From the NCBI GenBank assembly GCA_002428525.1, contig DIWU01000024.1:180862-244861 (forward strand): 64,000 bases of DNA, read 5' to 3'. The stretch's first letter is position 1. Every line of letters begins with the position of its first letter. The position numbers and the translations under genes are program-made. Source of the DNA: a bacterium UBP14_UBA6098. GTDB taxonomy: Bacteria; UBP14; UBA6098. Under the pieces are notes generated by a model. The model was not told where the DNA came from and did not search any database. It saw only the letters and a list, made by a program, of their open reading frames with translations. Positions 45,100 through 54,239 of the stretch are shown here, piece by piece.

Positions 45100-45987
45100 A
45101 TGCTCACAAACTTCGATCAAATAATTGAAAAGGCCTCCGGCTGTAAGAAACGCCTCGTCGTGGCGGATGCCGCCGGCGGCGAAGTCCTGAAGGCCCTGCA
45201 TCAGGCCGCCGAAATGAATATCATCGACCCGATCCTCATCGGCGACGAGGGCAAAATCGCGCCGATCCTCGACGAGCTGGGGATGGCCGGCCTGAAGATC
45301 ATCCACGAAAAAGACCCGCAAAAAATCGCCGAGAAATCGGTCGAACTCGTCCGCTCGGGCGAGGGCGATCTCCTGATGAAGGGCAAGGTTTCCACGCCGA
45401 TCCTCATGCACGCGGTGCTCGACAAGGAAAAGGGCCTCCGCAAGGGCAAGCTCCTTTCCCACGCCGCACTCATGGAGGTTCAGAACTACCCCAAGCTCAT
45501 GCTCGTCACCGATGGCGGAATCGTGCTCAAGCCGGGGATCGACGAGAAGGTCTCGATTTTGGAGAACGCCGTCGATCTGTCCTACAGCCTAGGGATCGAG
45601 ATGCCGAAGGTCGCGTGCCTCGCCGCAATCGAGACTATCGACCCGAAACAGCCCGAGACAACCGACGCGGCGCAACTCGTCAAGATGGCCGCGCGCAAAC
45701 AGCTCAAGCCCATGATGGTCGAGGGCCCGGTCGCGATGGATGTTATTCTCTCGAAGGAGGCCGCGAAGGCCAAGGGGATCTCGACCGAGATCTCCGGGGA
45801 CACCGATATTGTGCTCGTCTCGGATATCGCGACCGGCAATGCGTTGGTCAAAGCCTTGATTTATTGCGCAGGCGCGAAGATCGGCGGAGTGGTCTTGGGC
45901 GCGAAATGCCCGATTGTGCTTCTCTCGAGGTCGGACACCGCCCAGATCAAGCTATGTAGCATCGTCGCGGCTTGCCTGATGAAATAG
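45100..45987 (+). CDS. Phosphate butyryltransferase (PTB/PTA family), copy 2
   Basis: The chosen ATG 45100 follows TAGGAGGAAA and gives 295 residues; a longer frame would overlap copy 1. It is paralogous to copy 1 in its motifs: 'GEGDLLMKGKVSTPILMHAVL', 'LLSHAALMEVQ', 'KPMMVEGPVAMDVIL' and 'GAKCPIVLLSRSDTAQIK'. Two adjacent ptb genes are known in anaerobic Bacteroidota-like genomes, and they may act on different acyl-CoAs or as a heteromer. The stop abuts a convergent lipoprotein gene. Confidence 0.88.
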   Translation: MLTNFDQIIEKASGCKKRLVVADAAGGEVLKALHQAAEMNIIDPILIGDEGKIAPILDELGMAGLKIIHEKDPQKIAEKSVELVRSGEGDLLMKGKVSTPILMHAVLDKEKGLRKGKLLSHAALMEVQNYPKLMLVTDGGIVLKPGIDEKVSILENAVDLSYSLGIEMPKVACLAAIETIDPKQPETTDAAQLVKMAARKQLKPMMVEGPVAMDVILSKEAAKAKGISTEISGDTDIVLVSDIATGNALVKALIYCAGAKIGGVVLGAKCPIVLLSRSDTAQIKLCSIVAACLMK

Positions 45988-45988
45988 C

Positions 45989-47533
45989 TCAGCGCGTGAG
46001 CGTAATCACGCCCCAGTCGCGGTCGGCGATATAGAGGACTTCGCCGTCCGGTGCGACGGCATAGGAATACATACCGGAAATCTCCTGAACCGGCACCGGA
46101 ATCCGCGGGTTGGAGATGTCGTAAACCGTTGTCCCGCCGGAGCCTTTCGAGACGAAGCAGAAATCCCCATCGACCGCGATATCCTGCGCGGTGCCGACCT
46201 GATAGTTCGACCCGCCGACAACGACCGGATCGGTTGGGTCGGAGAAATCGATCACCGTCAGGCCGGAGAGGCCGTCGGCGACGAAGCAGTAATTCCCCGA
46301 AATAGCCATCTTGCGGGCCTCGCCCGGGGTATCGACCCTTCCGAGAAGGCTGTCGGCATTGGTCGTCTTCGCGATGAAAACCCCGACCTGCCCCGCGGCA
46401 ACGAAGAACAGACTGTCCTTAAAAGCGACGCCGTAAGTGAAGCCGTTCGGGCTTATTCGCCCGCGCGGCGTGACGAAGAGATCGATCGAGTCGTGAAGGT
46501 CGAAGACAAAACCGCCGTCGTCGTAATCCGCAAAGGCCACGAAGACTGTGTCGCGATACCGCACTCCGGCGACATCCTGAGTCCTGCGGGCGAAAAGCCC
46601 CGCCCAGTTCGTTTGGACAGGACTGAGCGGCGAGGTGACATCATACCAAAGAATCGGCGGATTCCCGCGATAGTCGGCGACTATCATCAGATTCGTCGGG
46701 TCGTCTATCCAAATCGCCCGGTTTTCATATTGCCCGACCGGCTCGTCCCACCCGACGGGAATCGGGTTCAGCCTGTCTGTCCGGTCGCAGTAGAGCAGTC
46801 CGGCACTGCCATCGCCGACATAGAGATAGTCGCCCCAAGGATAAACCTCCCTCGGATAACCGCGGGTGAGCATTGTGTCAACCAGCCTATAGGGGAATTG
46901 CTCGACGAAGAAATTCAGCGTGTCCGACCAATGGCCGAACTCGCCCTCGTCGCCGGCGCGGACACCCACAGTCCAGCAGTATTCGCCGTTGAAGAGCGGG
47001 ACATAGGGAGTCATTGAGCTCGAAAACTCGACGCCCTCGAAGACCGGCGAGTCCGGATTCCCCTGCGGCCAAATCTTTATAGAATAACCGTTCGAGTGGG
47101 GGTAGGCATACCAACTGAGGAACACGCGCGTGTCGTTCAGCTGTGAGAGCTTCGGCGGAACGGTCGTTATCACCCTCTGCGAGAGCGCGAAATTGGCAGT
47201 CCCGGACCAATAGGCGAAATCGTCGCCCTTTACAACGCCGACGCGCCAACGGTATTCGCCGTTGTCGAGGTGGAAATCGGGATAGAGCACCGAGGATGAG
47301 ACGATGGCCTCGAGGGTGTCAGTCGCGCCCTCAGTCCAGAGCTGAAATATATATCCCTCGGCGCCCGGGAAGGTTGCCCAGTCGAAGCCCTCGCGCATAT
47401 CGAGCACCTGAGCGCCCTCGGCCGGTTGTATTAGCTGAACCGCGATCGACTCCTCCGGCGGAAGCGAGCGCTTCGCGCAGGAACCGAGGCCGAGGATTAT
47501 TAAAACTAACGCAAGTAGCAGTGCCTTTTTCAT
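45989..47533 (-). CDS. Lipoprotein with LVIVD-like propeller
   Basis: I start at ATG 47533, which opens a lipoprotein signal (MKKALLLALVLIILGLGSCAKR); the frame extends 19 codons upstream into the previous gene. The 514-residue product has two Fn3-like repeats with 'GFDWATFPGAEGYIFQLW' and 'FLSWYAYPHSNGYSIKIW' (~40-230), followed by a propeller-like region with repeated 'LFVADGLSGLTVIDFSDPTDPVVVG' blades. The last blades read 'GTTVYDISNPRIPVPV'. It is likely an outer-membrane or surface lipoprotein. It belongs to a minus-strand run with the amidase and barrel genes. Confidence 0.75.
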   Translation of the reverse strand: MKKALLLALVLIILGLGSCAKRSLPPEESIAVQLIQPAEGAQVLDMREGFDWATFPGAEGYIFQLWTEGATDTLEAIVSSSVLYPDFHLDNGEYRWRVGVVKGDDFAYWSGTANFALSQRVITTVPPKLSQLNDTRVFLSWYAYPHSNGYSIKIWPQGNPDSPVFEGVEFSSSMTPYVPLFNGEYCWTVGVRAGDEGEFGHWSDTLNFFVEQFPYRLVDTMLTRGYPREVYPWGDYLYVGDGSAGLLYCDRTDRLNPIPVGWDEPVGQYENRAIWIDDPTNLMIVADYRGNPPILWYDVTSPLSPVQTNWAGLFARRTQDVAGVRYRDTVFVAFADYDDGGFVFDLHDSIDLFVTPRGRISPNGFTYGVAFKDSLFFVAAGQVGVFIAKTTNADSLLGRVDTPGEARKMAISGNYCFVADGLSGLTVIDFSDPTDPVVVGGSNYQVGTAQDIAVDGDFCFVSKGSGGTTVYDISNPRIPVPVQEISGMYSYAVAPDGEVLYIADRDWGVITLTR

Positions 47534-47541
47534 ATCGCCAC

Positions 47542-48597
47542 CTAAAAGATTGAGTAGGCCATTCGAGCCGAGATAATCGACCGAGTCCACGATTTCACCG
47601 AATCGAGGTCGTAATAGGGTGAATCCGCAGAGCGGAATGTGTAATCGTATCTAAGCGTTATCGTCATTTTGTCCGTCACATCACAGGAGAGGAAGGGGCT
47701 GAGGTCGGCGCGAAGATCGCGGCGGCCGACATGGATATAGTCGAGCGAGAAGTCCTTTTCGGAGGAGTAGAACCGACGCGCGAGGGCGAGAGACGCGCCC
47801 ACAAGGCCCCTTCTCGAGAGGATATATACCCTTCGCGAGAGATATGCGTCGATCCTGTCCTCGGCGAAGGAGATATCGGTTTCATCGGAGGTCGCCTTAG
47901 TTTCGCCCTCGCTATCCCAGCCGCGGGCGGAGAACTCGCGATAGGCGTAACCGAGCTTGATATAGACCGGCCCGCTCCATCGCCAAACCGGCCCGAAGCG
48001 GTAGCCCCAGCCGTCGTATTCGGGGAAGTCGTCGCTATAGGTGTCCCTGTGAACCTGCCCGGCGAGAGCGAGGGAGTGTTTTCCGAAAAGCTCATATCGG
48101 AGATCGGCCTCACCGCGTGTGGTCGAGTAGCTCGACCATAGTTTGGGCATTTGCGGCGAATCGTCGTCGGAATAAAGCGTCGGAGTATATTTGGGAATAT
48201 GCGCCAGCGCGAAATCCCCGCGGAACGAGCCCTTTAGAACCGACATCGAGGGCCGAACGAAATGGTAATCCATTTCATCATTGTTCAGGTATTTATTGAA
48301 ACGATATCCCAGACCGCCGATTATCCGAACGCCCGATAGGCGAAGGCGATACTCCCCCTCGAAACCCGCGCGAAAAACTGCGTCGTCGGTCGAGCTGAGA
48401 TCGATCCAATAGGGGTCTCCGGCCTCGAAGGCAGTAAGGTCGCACTCCGAAAGCTGAGCCGAGTTCGAATTGTATCCGCCCTCAAAAAAGGCCGAAAGGC
48501 GCGGGTCTTCCCAAGCACCAAAACAAACCACCGCAAACGCAAGTAGAAAAAGCGGTCGCAGGGCCGATCGAGTCGATGGACTATAAAAGAACATCAT
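47542..48597 (-). CDS. Predicted outer-membrane beta-barrel protein
   Basis: The 351-residue protein has a signal peptide (to about VCFGA) and then many amphipathic strands with alternating aromatic residues ('GPVYIKLGYAYREFSARG', 'TDKMTITLRYDYTFRSAD'). It ends in ARMAYSIF, with a terminal Phe as in many outer-membrane barrels. No enzyme motif is seen. Its ATG overlaps the stop of the amidase gene by 4 bases and the lipoprotein gene begins 8 bases after its stop. Confidence 0.62.
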   Translation of the reverse strand: MMFFYSPSTRSALRPLFLLAFAVVCFGAWEDPRLSAFFEGGYNSNSAQLSECDLTAFEAGDPYWIDLSSTDDAVFRAGFEGEYRLRLSGVRIIGGLGYRFNKYLNNDEMDYHFVRPSMSVLKGSFRGDFALAHIPKYTPTLYSDDDSPQMPKLWSSYSTTRGEADLRYELFGKHSLALAGQVHRDTYSDDFPEYDGWGYRFGPVWRWSGPVYIKLGYAYREFSARGWDSEGETKATSDETDISFAEDRIDAYLSRRVYILSRRGLVGASLALARRFYSSEKDFSLDYIHVGRRDLRADLSPFLSCDVTDKMTITLRYDYTFRSADSPYYDLDSVKSWTRSIISARMAYSIF

Positions 48598-49847
48598 TCG
48601 GGGAGTTCGACTATGAATTGGCGTATTCCCTCCGCGATCCCCTCCGCGATCTTCTTCCTGAAGGATTCCTCGGCGAGCAGTTTCGCGTCGTCGATATTGG
48701 AAAGAAAGGCCGTTTCGACAAGAATGGCGGGCATGAAGGAGCCCTTGAGGACATAGAAGCCGGCACCTGCAGGCCCCCGTGCGGGAAGGCTTGTGTTCTG
48801 AGCGATCGCCTCCTCGACCAAGACCGCCAAACGCGAGGACTCGCGGAGGAACTCGTTTTGGATGACATCGGCCATGATGAAATCGAGATCGTCGAGGCTG
48901 TCCGAGGGGTCTTCGAGGAAGATCGAGGAGTTCTCGAGGGCGGCGGTCGCTCGGGCGTGGTCGGAGCGCGCCGGCGCGAGGAAGAAGACCTGAGTTCCGC
49001 GGGCGGCCTTATTTTTCGCGGCGTTGCAGTGAATCGAGATGAAGATGTCGGCGTTTTTTTTATTTGCGAGATCGATTCGCTTTTGAAGCGGCAGGAAGGT
49101 ATCGTCGGTTCTTGTCAAGCTGACAGTGAACAGGCTGTCCCCCTTGAGCGCTTCGGAAACCCTCTTTGCAATATCGAGAACAATGACCTTCTCGCGGGTG
49201 CCGCCCTTTGAGCTGGCACCGGGGTCTTTGCCGCCGTGGCCCGGATCGATCATAAGCGACCATTTTTTCTTTCGGATCGGCGCTTTTTCGGTAGAGGGTT
49301 CCGGCTTCGGCTCCTCTTCGAGGCGGACATTGGGTGTCGCTTCGATCTGAGCGCGAACCTGTTCCGAGGGCGATGGCTCTGCGGCCTCGATCTTAACCGC
49401 GTGCTCGCTTTCGGTCTGAACTTGCGGCTTTTTACCGCCCTCGCCTAAAACCGCGATTTTGCCCTTGACCTCGAGAGTGAATTTCGCCCTATCGGCCAAG
49501 ATTTCGAGGAATGGAATGAGAGGAACATAGAGCGCGGAGCCTGTCATTCGAGTAGCTTGGGGCATATAGTAGGTTTTTTCCGCGACGACTACGAACTGGC
49601 TGTTCGGCGAGAAGGTATAGGATTCTCCGGCGATAGAGAGCGACTCTTTGCGCTTGATCGCGCTATAAAAGCGGTTATCCGCCAGCGAGGCGATTTGGTC
49701 GGTGGTGGTAAAGCGAACCTTGTCGAACTCGACAAAGCCCAACTTGGAGGAACCCCCCGGTGTTTCGACCGAAAGATAGCCATCGAAATCGACCGCGAAG
49801 GCAAGCGAAAAAATAAGACAAACCAGCAGGCCTAATTTCTTAAACAT
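48594..49847 (-). CDS. N-acetylmuramoyl-L-alanine amidase with copper-amine-oxidase-like N-terminal domain
   Basis: I use ATG 49847, which opens the signal peptide MFKKLGLLVCLIFSLAFA (417 residues). Residues ~20-145 resemble the stalk/copper amine oxidase N-terminal-like domain often linked to amidases. A Pro/Glu-rich linker leads to the Amidase_3 domain (~205-417) with zinc ligands in IDPGHGGKDPGA, the catalytic Glu downstream and 'FISIHCNAAKN'. The final ligand region is 'PAILVETAFLSNIDD'. It cleaves the amide between MurNAc and the peptide in the periplasm. Next gene downstream overlaps by 4 bases. Confidence 0.93.
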   Translation of the reverse strand: MFKKLGLLVCLIFSLAFAVDFDGYLSVETPGGSSKLGFVEFDKVRFTTTDQIASLADNRFYSAIKRKESLSIAGESYTFSPNSQFVVVAEKTYYMPQATRMTGSALYVPLIPFLEILADRAKFTLEVKGKIAVLGEGGKKPQVQTESEHAVKIEAAEPSPSEQVRAQIEATPNVRLEEEPKPEPSTEKAPIRKKKWSLMIDPGHGGKDPGASSKGGTREKVIVLDIAKRVSEALKGDSLFTVSLTRTDDTFLPLQKRIDLANKKNADIFISIHCNAAKNKAARGTQVFFLAPARSDHARATAALENSSIFLEDPSDSLDDLDFIMADVIQNEFLRESSRLAVLVEEAIAQNTSLPARGPAGAGFYVLKGSFMPAILVETAFLSNIDDAKLLAEESFRKKIAEGIAEGIRQFIVELPE

Positions 49848-49897
49848 AAATACAATATTATAGCGCCGCGGCGCCCTTGTCAACGCGAATGTTCAAA

Positions 49898-51367
49898 TTA
49901 CAGGCTTTTATAGTTCGGGGCCTCTTTTGTGATCGCAATATCGTGTGGATGGCTCTCCCTGAGGCCGGTGGAGGTGATTCGGCAGAACTGGGCCTTCTTC
50001 CAGAAGTCGCGAATACTCGCGGCGCCAACCATGCCCATTCCCGCCCTCAGCCCTCCGGCGACCTGATATACAACCTCCGAGACCGGTCCGCGGTAGGGGA
50101 TTCTTCCCTCGATCCCCTCGGGCACCATCTTTTGCATCTCAGTGACATGCTCTTGACTGTATCGGTCGCGAGCGCCGTGTTGCATAGCTCCGAGGCTTCC
50201 CATTCCGCGGTAAACCTTGAAGCGTCGCCCTTCGAACAGAAGCGTCTCGCCGGGGGCCTCGTCCGTTCCGGCGAACATATTGCCGAGCATAACCGCGGTC
50301 GCTCCGAGGGCGATAGCCTTTGCGGCGTCACCGGAGTAGCGTATTCCGCCGTCGGCGATGATCGGGATGTTGGAGCCGTCGAGGGCCTTGGCGCATTCGT
50401 AAACCGCCTCCGCCTGAGGAACCCCGACGCCAGTGATAACACGAGTCGTGCATATAGAACCCGGTCCGATGCCGACCTTGACGACATCGGCGCCGCTATC
50501 CGCGAGGTGTATCGCGCCCTCCGCCGTGCCGACATTGCCGGCGATGACCGGTATCTTTGGGAATCTCGACTTGAGTAGTTTGATTGTCTCGATGACATTC
50601 TTGCTGTCGCCGTGGGCGGTATCGATCGAGAAGAAATCGGCTCCGGCCTCGGCGAGAAGCTCCGATCTTTTTGGAAGATCGGTTCCGACGCCAACCGCCG
50701 CCGCGACGAGGAGATGCCCCTCTTTATCGAGGATAGCCTCCGGGTTTTCCTTTTTATTCTGAAGATCGCGCGCTGTGATGAGACCGACCAACCGGCCGAT
50801 GTCGTCGACTACGAGGATCTTTTCGATGCGATATTTGTGCAGAAGCTCGGCGGCCTTTCCCAGCGGCTCGTTCTCCTTGAGCGTGACCAGTTTTGTCGTC
50901 ATCAGCTCGGAGACCATGCGATCGGGATTCGGCTCGAAGCGAATATCCCTGCTCGTCAGGATACCGACCAGCTTTTCGCCTTCGACGACCGGCAGGCCTG
51001 TGATTTCGTGCTTATCCATCAGAGAGACGGCCTCGCCGACCGTGATCGATGGGGGGATCGTGATCGGGTCGCGAATAAGCACGCTTTTCGCGCGCTTGAC
51101 CGCGGAGATCTCGACGGCCTGACGCTCCGGGGTCATATTGCGATGGATTATCCCGAGCGCTCCGAGCTGGGCGAGCGCCATAGCCATCTTGCTTTCGGTG
51201 ACCGTGTCCATAGCCGCGGAGACGATCGGAACATTGAGCCGGATATTCGAGGTGAAATCGACGCCGAGGTCGATCTCGTGGGGTAGAACCTCGGAGTATG
51301 CGGGCAAGATGAGGATATCATCGAAGCTGTAGCTCGGTCTGTCCGGGATTTTACGCGAGATTTCCAT
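49898..51367 (-). CDS. guaB: Inosine-5'-monophosphate dehydrogenase
   Basis: I choose ATG 51367 behind GGGAGAA; a TTG start four codons upstream is less likely. The 489-residue protein has the TIM barrel split by two CBS domains (~95-215). The catalytic loop is [11 protein letters not shown] with its Cys, and the flap holds GSLGAMQ and '[10 protein letters not shown]'. It oxidises IMP to XMP with NAD+, the rate-limiting step to guanine nucleotides. It lies 13 bases after the RNase HI-like gene. Confidence 0.97.
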   Translation of the reverse strand: MEISRKIPDRPSYSFDDILILPAYSEVLPHEIDLGVDFTSNIRLNVPIVSAAMDTVTESKMAMALAQLGALGIIHRNMTPERQAVEISAVKRAKSVLIRDPITIPPSITVGEAVSLMDKHEITGLPVVEGEKLVGILTSRDIRFEPNPDRMVSELMTTKLVTLKENEPLGKAAELLHKYRIEKILVVDDIGRLVGLITARDLQNKKENPEAILDKEGHLLVAAAVGVGTDLPKRSELLAEAGADFFSIDTAHGDSKNVIETIKLLKSRFPKIPVIAGNVGTAEGAIHLADSGADVVKVGIGPGSICTTRVITGVGVPQAEAVYECAKALDGSNIPIIADGGIRYSGDAAKAIALGATAVMLGNMFAGTDEAPGETLLFEGRRFKVYRGMGSLGAMQHGARDRYSQEHVTEMQKMVPEGIEGRIPYRGPVSEVVYQVAGGLRAGMGMVGAASIRDFWKKAQFCRITSTGLRESHPHDIAITKEAPNYKSL

Positions 51368-51380
51368 CTTTTCTCCCAAA

Positions 51381-51794
51381 TTAATGTATATTCGAGGGGG
51401 CTTGAAGGGCGAGGTTCGCCAGCCTGTCCGCCTCGGAGTTTTGCGATCTCGGGATATGAACTATCCTGATCGATTCGACCTTCTTGGCCAGCGAAGCGGC
51501 CCTTTGCCAAAAGCCCAATAGATTCGGGGATTTGACCTTATATCTACCGTTCATTTGTTCAACGAGAAGCTCGCTGTCCGAGCGGATCTCGAGCTCGGTC
51601 GCGCCGTTTTTGAGGGCATACTCGAGCGCATTAATTAGGGCTGAATACTCGGCTATATTATTAGTGGCTATGCCAATATGGCCTTTCAGCTCAGAAATAA
51701 CTTTACCTGTCGAATCCCGAACGACCGCCCCAAAAGAGGCCGGCCCGGGATTTCCCCTGCAAGCACCGTCGATATTAATAATGAGACGTTTCAC
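51381..51794 (-). CDS. RNase HI-like protein
   Basis: The 137-residue protein begins LIINIDGACRGNPGPASFG and has 'AEYSALINALEYAL' and 'RSDSELLVEQMNGRYKV' with Asp and Glu at the RNase H active-site positions. It is of the short bacterial type (RnhA/YpdQ-like) that lacks the basic protrusion of E. coli RNase HI. It would cleave RNA in RNA-DNA hybrids; activity cannot be confirmed. It is co-directional with the zinc-ribbon gene (6 bases) and guaB. Confidence 0.88.
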   Translation of the reverse strand: MKRLIINIDGACRGNPGPASFGAVVRDSTGKVISELKGHIGIATNNIAEYSALINALEYALKNGATELEIRSDSELLVEQMNGRYKVKSPNLLGFWQRAASLAKKVESIRIVHIPRSQNSEADRLANLALQAPSNIH

Positions 51795-51800
51795 TTCGTA

Positions 51801-52532
51801 TCAGTCTGAACACTCGTCGTCCCAAACGAGTATCCTTCCGCAGGCCTCGCAACCATTGATTGTATCGCGCCTCCGAATCGCTTGGCAGAGCTTTGGCGGA
51901 AGCGATTGGAAGCAACCGCCGCATGCGCGGTGGATCACCTTGACAACCGCGAAGCCGTTTGTGCCCTCGGCGATTCGCTCGTATCTGTCGAGTATCTTCT
52001 GATCGATCAGTTGTGTGAAGGTTTTGCGTTCGGCGAGTATCTCCGCGGATTTCTCCTCGATCGCGGCGAACTTCTTCTCTATCTCCTCGATTTGAACCAG
52101 ATTGCCGGTTTCTTTGGTTTTAAGCTCCTCGGAGAGCGTCTTTTCGCCGGATTCGGAAAGCTCCAAATCCTCCATCAACCTCAACAGCTCGACCTCGAGC
52201 TGTGCAATCCGCTCCTCGCAGGACTGAAGCTCCCTTTGGACGGCGTCGTATTCCTTGTTCGATTTTACTGTGAGGAGGCGCTGTTGTCCTTGAGCGAGTT
52301 TCTCCTTTGTTTGGGAGAGTTCGAGGTTTTTTAGCTCGATATTCTTTCGAAGTTCGAGGGTTTTTTCTTTCATGTCGTCAACTTCGTTCTCGAGATCGCG
52401 AATCTCGTTTCGCAGGTCCTCGAGAAGCTTCGGGTAGAAGACCTTCGAGACCTCGAGCTCCGCGAGTTTACTGTCTATGTATTGGATTTTGAGGAGAACC
52501 TCGAGTGTCTCCTTAATCTCTAATTTCGCCAT
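51801..52532 (-). CDS. Coiled-coil protein with C4 zinc ribbon (DUF164 family)
   Basis: The 243-residue protein is mostly a long coiled coil (residues ~10-170). A C4 zinc ribbon follows near the C-terminus, with CGGC near 206 and CEAC near 230. This is the DUF164/CsgI-like architecture found across bacteria. A nucleic acid role has been proposed for the family, but it is unproven. Neighbours are nif3 upstream and the RNase HI-like gene downstream, an arrangement seen in other bacteria too. Confidence 0.9.
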   Translation of the reverse strand: MAKLEIKETLEVLLKIQYIDSKLAELEVSKVFYPKLLEDLRNEIRDLENEVDDMKEKTLELRKNIELKNLELSQTKEKLAQGQQRLLTVKSNKEYDAVQRELQSCEERIAQLEVELLRLMEDLELSESGEKTLSEELKTKETGNLVQIEEIEKKFAAIEEKSAEILAERKTFTQLIDQKILDRYERIAEGTNGFAVVKVIHRACGGCFQSLPPKLCQAIRRRDTINGCEACGRILVWDDECSD

Positions 52533-52569
52533 GTAACCTCCTGATATTTTAATTTTTCAACATTCCAAA

Positions 52570-53682
52570 TTAAGCGAGCCAAACCGGCGAAAACTCCGCG
52601 CCCGCGATGTCGATGACCCCGTCGCCGACATGCTCCCAAATAATCTTGTCCAGCTCCGCCTTGAGTGTCGGCAGAACAACCCATTCGGTAGCGAAATGGC
52701 CGGCGGTGATCATCGCGAGGCCCTTGGCCTCGGCATAACGGAGCTTATGATAGCTCGCTTCGCCGGTCACTAAGAGATCGGCGCCCGCGGAGATCGCCTC
52801 GTCGATGAAATCGCCGCCGGAGCCGGAGACTATCGCAACTCTTGTGATGCGCGCCTCGCTTCGTCCGCATACCGCGATACGGCCGGAGGGCAGGATAGTC
52901 TTGAGTTCCTGCGCGATCTCCAAAAGGCTGACCGGCCGGGAGAGATCGCCGACTTGGCCGTAGCCTATCGAGCCGAAAGAGTTCGTTATCGGATATATGT
53001 CGAAGGCCGCTTCTTCGTAGGGATGCGCCTTTTTCATGGCCTCGACGACCTCGGCGATTCGGTTCGAGGGGACGATAGTTTCGAGTCGGCGCTCTTTTTC
53101 CTTTTTGAGCTGGCCACGAACGCCCGAAAACGGTGTAGCTCCGAAGCCGGGGAGGAAGGTTCCCTCGCCGGCAACCGAGAATGAGCACTGGGAATAACGC
53201 CCGATGCTTCCCGCTCCGGCGGCCCAAATCGCCTCGCGAACCTTCTCGAACTGAGCCTCGGGCACGAAAACTACAAACTTACAAAATCTCCCGCCGTCGG
53301 TCGGCCGAAGGACCTTGCAATCCAAGAGCCGGAGCTGTTGGGCGAGGGCATGGTTTGGGGAAACCGGCGAGACATCGAGCGCGGTGTGGAGAACATAAAG
53401 CGCGATTCCCGCTTTGACTGCCGAATAATAGGCGTTTCCCAAGGCGTCGCCCTTGACGACACGCTTCGGCGCGGCCAAATCCGGCGGATGATGCGTGATC
53501 AGCATATTAGCGCCCTTGGAGGCCGCCTCGTCGATAACCGCAGAGGTCGGATCGACCGCGAGGAGGATGTATTGAATCTCGGCCCAATTATCGCCGACGA
53601 GAAGGCCGCAGTGATCCCACGACTCGGCCCATTCGCGCGGGAAAGCCTGCTCGATGCGATGGACGACTTTGCTAAGCTTCAT
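52570..53682 (-). CDS. Nif3-like dinuclear metal centre protein
   Basis: I use ATG 53682 (MKLSKVVHRIEQAFPREWAE), giving 370 residues; ten more upstream codons are poorly supported. It has 'SWDHCGLLVGD' near residue 30, the metal-ligand HHPP in NMLITHHPPD, and the C-terminal 'GADLLVTGEASYHKLRYAEAKG' and 'AGHFATEWV' with His and Glu ligands. A ~100-residue insert (~130-230) is the CutA-like PII domain seen in long Nif3 proteins. The family has a two-metal site in a hexameric toroid; GTP cyclohydrolase I-type activity is reported for some, but function is not settled. Confidence 0.92.
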   Translation of the reverse strand: MKLSKVVHRIEQAFPREWAESWDHCGLLVGDNWAEIQYILLAVDPTSAVIDEAASKGANMLITHHPPDLAAPKRVVKGDALGNAYYSAVKAGIALYVLHTALDVSPVSPNHALAQQLRLLDCKVLRPTDGGRFCKFVVFVPEAQFEKVREAIWAAGAGSIGRYSQCSFSVAGEGTFLPGFGATPFSGVRGQLKKEKERRLETIVPSNRIAEVVEAMKKAHPYEEAAFDIYPITNSFGSIGYGQVGDLSRPVSLLEIAQELKTILPSGRIAVCGRSEARITRVAIVSGSGGDFIDEAISAGADLLVTGEASYHKLRYAEAKGLAMITAGHFATEWVVLPTLKAELDKIIWEHVGDGVIDIAGAEFSPVWLA

Positions 53683-53812
53683 AATATCAACCTCATAAAA
53701 ACAAAAACGCACCGCTAACGAGCGGCGCGTTTAAAAACACAGAAAGCGCGGGAGTTTGGAAATTCGATTTCGACAGAATAATATCAGAGTCACTCTACGC
53801 CCTTCTAACATC

Positions 53813-53885
53813 TGGGCGATAGAGGACTTGAACCTCTGACCTCATGCATGTGAGGCATGCGCTCTACCGTCTGAGCTAATCGCCC
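53813..53885 (-). tRNA. tRNA-Val (anticodon CAC)
   Basis: On the minus strand: acceptor GGGCGAT/ATCGCCC with discriminator A, D-arm TAGCTCAGACGGTAGAGC, anticodon loop CTCACAT (anticodon CAC), T-arm AGAGGTTCAAGTCCTCT. It is a complete cloverleaf, without an encoded CCA. Confidence 0.95.
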
Positions 53886-53903
53886 TGTTTGAACCGTTGC
53901 AAT

Positions 53904-53975
53904 TGGACCCACGAGGATTCGAACCTCGGACCAAGGGATTATGAGTCCCCTGCTCTACCGCTGAGCTATGGGTCC
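53904..53975 (-). tRNA. tRNA with CAU anticodon, probably tRNA-Ile2 (lysidine type)
   Basis: The minus strand gives acceptor GGACCCA/TGGGTCC with discriminator A, D-arm AGCTCAGCGGTAGAGC, anticodon loop CTCATAA (CAT) and T-arm CGAGGTTCGAATCCTCG. The stretch GACTCATAATCCCTTGGTC closely resembles E. coli tRNA-Ile2 (GACTCATAATCGCTTGGTC), rather than elongator tRNA-Met. So the C34 is probably modified to lysidine by TilS. It lies 18 bases from tRNA-Val on the same strand. Its 5' end overlaps the end of a small ORF by 21 bases. Confidence 0.9.
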
Positions 53976-54239
53976 AATAAGCCTTGCCATTATTATATTT
54001 GGAGCTTTATCATTTTGTTTGAAAACTCCCTTAACCCCAATTTGTGCCGTTTTCAAGTTTCTATTCAGGATCTGAACCGCCTTGCGGATACCGAGTCGCT
54101 CCTCGCTCGACGCCTGCGATTCCATCCGGTATAGAACCTGCCGGGCGATCTCCTTATCGTTGCCGACGATCCTTCCGACTCTCTCGCAGTTGATCTCGCC
54201 GGCTACCGCCCACGATTTCCCTCTTTTACAAACACGCAT
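53955..54239 (-). CDS. Hypothetical 94-residue protein, 3' end inside a tRNA gene
   Basis: The frame uses codons like the neighbouring genes and starts MRVCKRGKSWAVAGEINCE. A helical 'EIARQVLYRMESQASSEERLGIRKAVQIL' type core follows. The last residues (about LIGPIAQR) are encoded by the 5' end of the tRNA-CAU gene, so the original C-terminus may have been replaced. Upstream GAGTT lies 2-6 bases before the ATG. No family is recognised. Confidence 0.45.
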   Translation of the reverse strand: MRVCKRGKSWAVAGEINCERVGRIVGNDKEIARQVLYRMESQASSEERLGIRKAVQILNRNLKTAQIGVKGVFKQNDKAPNIIMARLIGPIAQR

